DNA of 9,670 nucleotides from contig DAAK01000083.1 of assembly GCA_001701075.1 (NCBI GenBank), forward strand, positions 7,367 to 17,036, given 5' to 3'. The DNA comes from Bacteroidales bacterium GP3. GTDB taxonomy: Bacteria > Bacteroidota > Bacteroidia > Bacteroidales > Muribaculaceae. Under the pieces are notes generated by a model. That model had not been told where the DNA came from. It was given only the letters and a program-made list of their open reading frames with translations, and did not search any database. This document shows positions 8,537 through 9,670 of this stretch, piece by piece; the stretch's first letter is position 1, and every line of letters begins with the position of its first letter. The position numbers and the translations under genes are program-made.

Positions 8537-8568
8537 TTTGACTATTTTATTCACTCAAACGTTATAAT
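8537..8568 (+). promoter_or_regulatory. Weak candidate promoter for the yccF-like gene
   Basis: TTTG at 8537-8540 (also TTGACT, 8538-8543) is followed by TATAAT at 8563-8568. The spacing and hexamers resemble a sigma-70 promoter more than the Bacteroidota form, because no TTTG ends the -7 box. It overlaps the opposite-strand promoter candidate. Treat as tentative. Confidence 0.25.
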
Positions 8569-8585
8569 CTTTAAAATAACGTCAA
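8556..8585 (-). promoter_or_regulatory. Probable promoter of the ROK-metF-metH operon
   Basis: On the minus strand a TTG (complement of 8583-8585) is followed after 19 bp by AACGTTTG (complement of 8556-8563). This is one mismatch from TAnnTTTG. Transcription would start near 8549, giving a leader of about 77 nt before the kinase ATG. The short leader leaves little room for a SAM or cobalamin riboswitch, and I see none. Confidence 0.4.
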
Positions 8586-8597
8586 TTTTTTATAACT

Positions 8598-8969
8598 ATG
8601 AATGTATTGCTAAACATTATCTGGTTTGTTTTCGGAGGTGTGATGATAGCATTGGAGTATTTGATATCAAGTGTTACGATAATGATTACCATCATCGGTA
8701 TTCCTTTCGGATTGCAGACACTAAAACTTGCAAAGGTTGCATTGTGGCCATTCGGCACAAAAATCACCGACGGCTCATGGCCTTCAGGGTGCCTCGCCGG
8801 GATCATGAATGTGATATGGTGGATAGTCGGAGGATTACCAATAGCCCTCACCCATTTGCTATGGGGAATCTTCTTCTGCATTACCATTGTTGGCATACCC
8901 TTCGGAATGCAGCATTTCAAGCTGATGAAGCTGGCTTTATTCCCCTTCGGAAACAACGTAGAAATGTAA
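8598..8969 (+). CDS. yccF: YccF-domain inner-membrane protein
   Basis: A 123-residue, very hydrophobic protein of the YccF family, whose biochemical function is not established. It is made of two copies of a 50-residue unit, about 4-53 and 69-118. Each unit has an N-terminal hydrophobic helix ('NIIWFVFGG', 'NVIWWIVGG'), a second hydrophobic helix, then the signature 'GIPFGxQ..KL.K.AL.PFG' (residues 34-53 and 99-118). The two signatures are nearly identical, so the protein probably arose by internal duplication and should place about four hydrophobic segments in the inner membrane. E. coli YccF is somewhat longer (about 148 residues). The ATG at 8598 is the first start after the divergent intergenic region. 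It is divergent from the ROK kinase gene, so its partner cannot be inferred from operon context. Confidence 0.85.
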   Translation: MNVLLNIIWFVFGGVMIALEYLISSVTIMITIIGIPFGLQTLKLAKVALWPFGTKITDGSWPSGCLAGIMNVIWWIVGGLPIALTHLLWGIFFCITIVGIPFGMQHFKLMKLALFPFGNNVEM

Positions 8970-8987
8970 AATATCATATTGTTTCCA

Positions 8988-9008
8988 AAGCAATTCTATA
9001 ATTGGCTT
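8988..9008 (+). terminator. Weak hairpin after the yccF-like gene
   Basis: AAGCAATT (8988-8995), a CTAT loop, then AATTGGCTT (9000-9008) can pair over 8 bp with one bulged base, 18 nt after the stop codon. It is followed by ATTCTAT, not by a run of T, so it is a poor intrinsic terminator candidate. Confidence 0.2.
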
Positions 9009-9032
9009 ATTCTATGCAAAATACAGGAAGTT

Positions 9033-9068
9033 TTTAGCGATTTAAATGGGTACATTTAAATCGCTAAA
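9033..9068. terminator. Perfect 16-bp hairpin between convergent genes
   Basis: The arms TTTAGCGATTTAAATG (9033-9048) and CATTTAAATCGCTAAA (9053-9068) are exact inverted complements around a 4-base GGTA loop. The structure lies between the convergent yccF-like and 68-residue genes. On the minus strand it contains the last three codons and the TAA of the latter. Its place suggests a bidirectional terminator or a 3'-end stabilising structure. Neither strand has a clear T-run after the stem, so classic intrinsic termination is not established. I did not notice another copy in this window. Confidence 0.45.
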
Positions 9069-9262
9069 GCTATTAGAAGAAGGACTACGCCTACAAGAAT
9101 TATAAACCAACAATAATTACGACGTAACTGCATTTTATCTCGCAACTCGGGGAAATTTTGCATCTCATCCTTGACAGACATCCTTTTGGCTGCCTGAATT
9201 GCAAGAGCAATCCATCCTACAACAGTCAGCCCAATTCCAAACCATAATAATACGTTTGCCAT
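9056..9262 (-). CDS. Small protein with two membrane helices, unknown family
   Basis: A 68-residue ORF starting with ATG at 9262. I do not recognise the family. Two hydrophobic segments (about 4-23, 'LLWFGIGLTVVGWIALAI', and about 50-68, ending at the C-terminus) flank a charged linker (26-49) rich in Lys/Arg (K26, R27, K31, R41, K43, R47, R48) with some acids. The positive-inside rule suggests a cytoplasmic linker with both ends outside the inner membrane. A purine-rich AAAAGGAAAAAA (complement of 9268-9279) precedes the start by several bases and may help initiation. That it is real is supported by its coherent membrane-hairpin pattern and by the hairpin placed exactly at its stop. It is convergent with the yccF-like gene and divergent from the ATPase gene. 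Confidence 0.65.
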   Translation of the reverse strand: MANVLLWFGIGLTVVGWIALAIQAAKRMSVKDEMQNFPELRDKMQLRRNYCWFIILVGVVLLLIALAI

Positions 9263-9314
9263 GATAATTTTTTCCTTTTATAACAATGACATCCAATCTA
9301 AAGTTGACTTGGTA

Positions 9315-9406
9315 AGAAATCATCTTTTGAGACATTGGAAAATCATCGTTTGGGACATTAGAAAATCATCGTTTGGGACATTAGAAAATCATCGTTTGAA
9401 ACATTG
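9315..9406 (+). repeat. Four tandem 23-bp direct repeats
   Basis: Units lie at 9315-9337, 9338-9360, 9361-9383 and 9384-9406 with no spacers. Each has the core AATCATC, a TTTG tract, then GACATT or AACATT. Units 2 and 3 are identical over all 23 bases. Unit 1 differs at about five positions and unit 4 at three, a pattern expected of tandem copying with older outer units. Dyad symmetry in a unit is weak (AAT.TC against GA.ATT). The array ends 37 bp before the -33 box of the ATPase promoter and begins 52 bp before the divergent small-membrane-protein start. Its function is unknown. An operator array, a variable-copy spacer or a transposase-binding end of an element are all possible. Confidence 0.9.
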
Positions 9407-9443
9407 TCATTATTAATGTATTGATAATTAATATTCATTAAAA

Positions 9444-9475
9444 TTTGATTTACTCAATTATTTTTACTATTTTTG
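9444..9475 (+). promoter_or_regulatory. Bacteroidota-type promoter for the ATPase gene
   Basis: TTTG (9444-9447), a 20-bp spacer and TATTTTTG (9468-9475) match the consensus exactly. Transcription should start near 9482, only about 10 nt before the ATG at 9492, so the mRNA would have almost no leader. The upstream sequence 9407-9443 is strongly AT-rich, like an UP element. Confidence 0.7.
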
Positions 9476-9491
9476 CAAAAAAATAATAGAC

Positions 9492-9670
9492 ATGAAAGAA
9501 TATAAACCACGAGTAGCAGATATATTACTTTCCGATAAGTTGGAAGGGATGGGTGCTGTACTTATTGAAGGCATGAAGTGGTGTGGAAAAACCACCACCG
9601 CTGAACAAATGGCTGAAAGTGTAATCTATCTTGACGAACCAGGAAAGAAACGCCAATATATTGATACTGC
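9492..9670 (+). CDS. P-loop ATPase (AAA_14/DUF4143-like), 3' end cut by window edge
   Basis: The first 59 codons are visible, starting at the ATG at 9492, which is set by the promoter just upstream. 'YKPRVADILLSDKLEGMGAVLIEGMKWCGKTTTAEQ' is the N-terminus typical of a large, multi-copy family of Bacteroidales ATPases that pair an AAA_14 domain with a C-terminal DUF4143 region. The Walker A motif is G27 to T35 (GMKWCGKTT), with K33 and T34 as the phosphate-binding residues. Walker B and the C-terminal domain lie beyond the window, so the family call rests on the N-terminus alone. The cellular role of these ATPases is not known. It follows the 23-bp repeat array, which is the most notable part of its context. 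Confidence 0.8.
   Translation, partial: MKEYKPRVADILLSDKLEGMGAVLIEGMKWCGKTTTAEQMAESVIYLDEPGKKRQYIDT

Noticed and set aside
8473..8597. SAM or cobalamin riboswitch ahead of the met operon
   Set aside because: The intergenic region is only 125 bp, the predicted leader is about 77 nt, and no conserved B12-box or SAM core is visible.
8582..8977. Minus-strand ORF of 131 codons opposite yccF
   Set aside because: It mirrors the yccF-like gene, and its own repeats are just the complement of that gene's internal duplication.
9288..9314. A fifth, degenerate copy of the 23-bp repeat
   Set aside because: A GACAT occurs at 9288-9292 but is out of phase with the array and the rest does not align.
9315..9406. 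CRISPR array
   Set aside because: The 23-bp units abut each other with no unique spacers, and there are no cas genes.
9408..9418. CATTA-T-TAATG palindrome as an operator
   Set aside because: Short and AT-only apart from its ends, inside a strongly AT-rich tract where such symmetry is expected by chance.

Overview
The window (9,670 bp, AT-rich) reads as a chromosomal housekeeping segment from a member of the Bacteroidales. The evidence is: close matches to the Bacteroidota promoter (TTTG, about 20 bp, TAnnTTTG) ahead of tpiA and the last ORF; genes that mostly lack Shine-Dalgarno sites; the tightly overlapped tpiA / SPOR-protein / folE cluster; a DUF4922-type protein; and a gut-Bacteroidales style ATPase with a 'KPRVADILL...LIEGMKWCGKT' N-terminus. 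A placement near Muribaculaceae or Prevotellaceae is only a guess.

Layout, left to right. (1) 1-855 (+): the 3' part of a HIT/GalT-like DUF4922 protein, cut by the left edge. (2) 1004-2843 (+): a three-gene operon behind a good promoter at 876-907, made of tpiA (triosephosphate isomerase), an exported SPOR-domain protein and folE (GTP cyclohydrolase I), joined by 1-nt and 4-nt overlaps. (3) 2876-8472 (-): a convergent operon read right to left, made of a ROK-family sugar kinase, metF (methylenetetrahydrofolate reductase) and a full-length cobalamin-dependent metH (methionine synthase). Gaps are 22 nt and 4 nt. (4) 8598-8969 (+): a yccF-like inner-membrane protein built from two copies of a 50-residue unit. 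(5) 9056-9262 (-): a 68-residue protein with two membrane helices and no recognised family. Its last codons and stop lie in a perfect 16-bp hairpin. (6) 9315-9406: four tandem 23-bp repeats. They are followed by a consensus promoter and the first 59 codons of a P-loop ATPase that runs off the right edge.

Functional logic. MetF makes 5-methyl-THF and MetH uses it to methylate homocysteine, so the minus-strand operon is a methionine/one-carbon module. FolE converges on it from the other side and starts pterin (folate-type) synthesis. The pairing is thematically coherent, but the two units are transcribed separately. No SAM or cobalamin riboswitch is visible ahead of the met operon.

Most of the window is conserved core metabolism. 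The part least explained by known genes is the right-hand 600 bp: the hairpin, the small membrane protein, and the 23-bp repeat array placed just upstream of the ATPase promoter. I found no CRISPR array, tRNA, rRNA or intact transposase.
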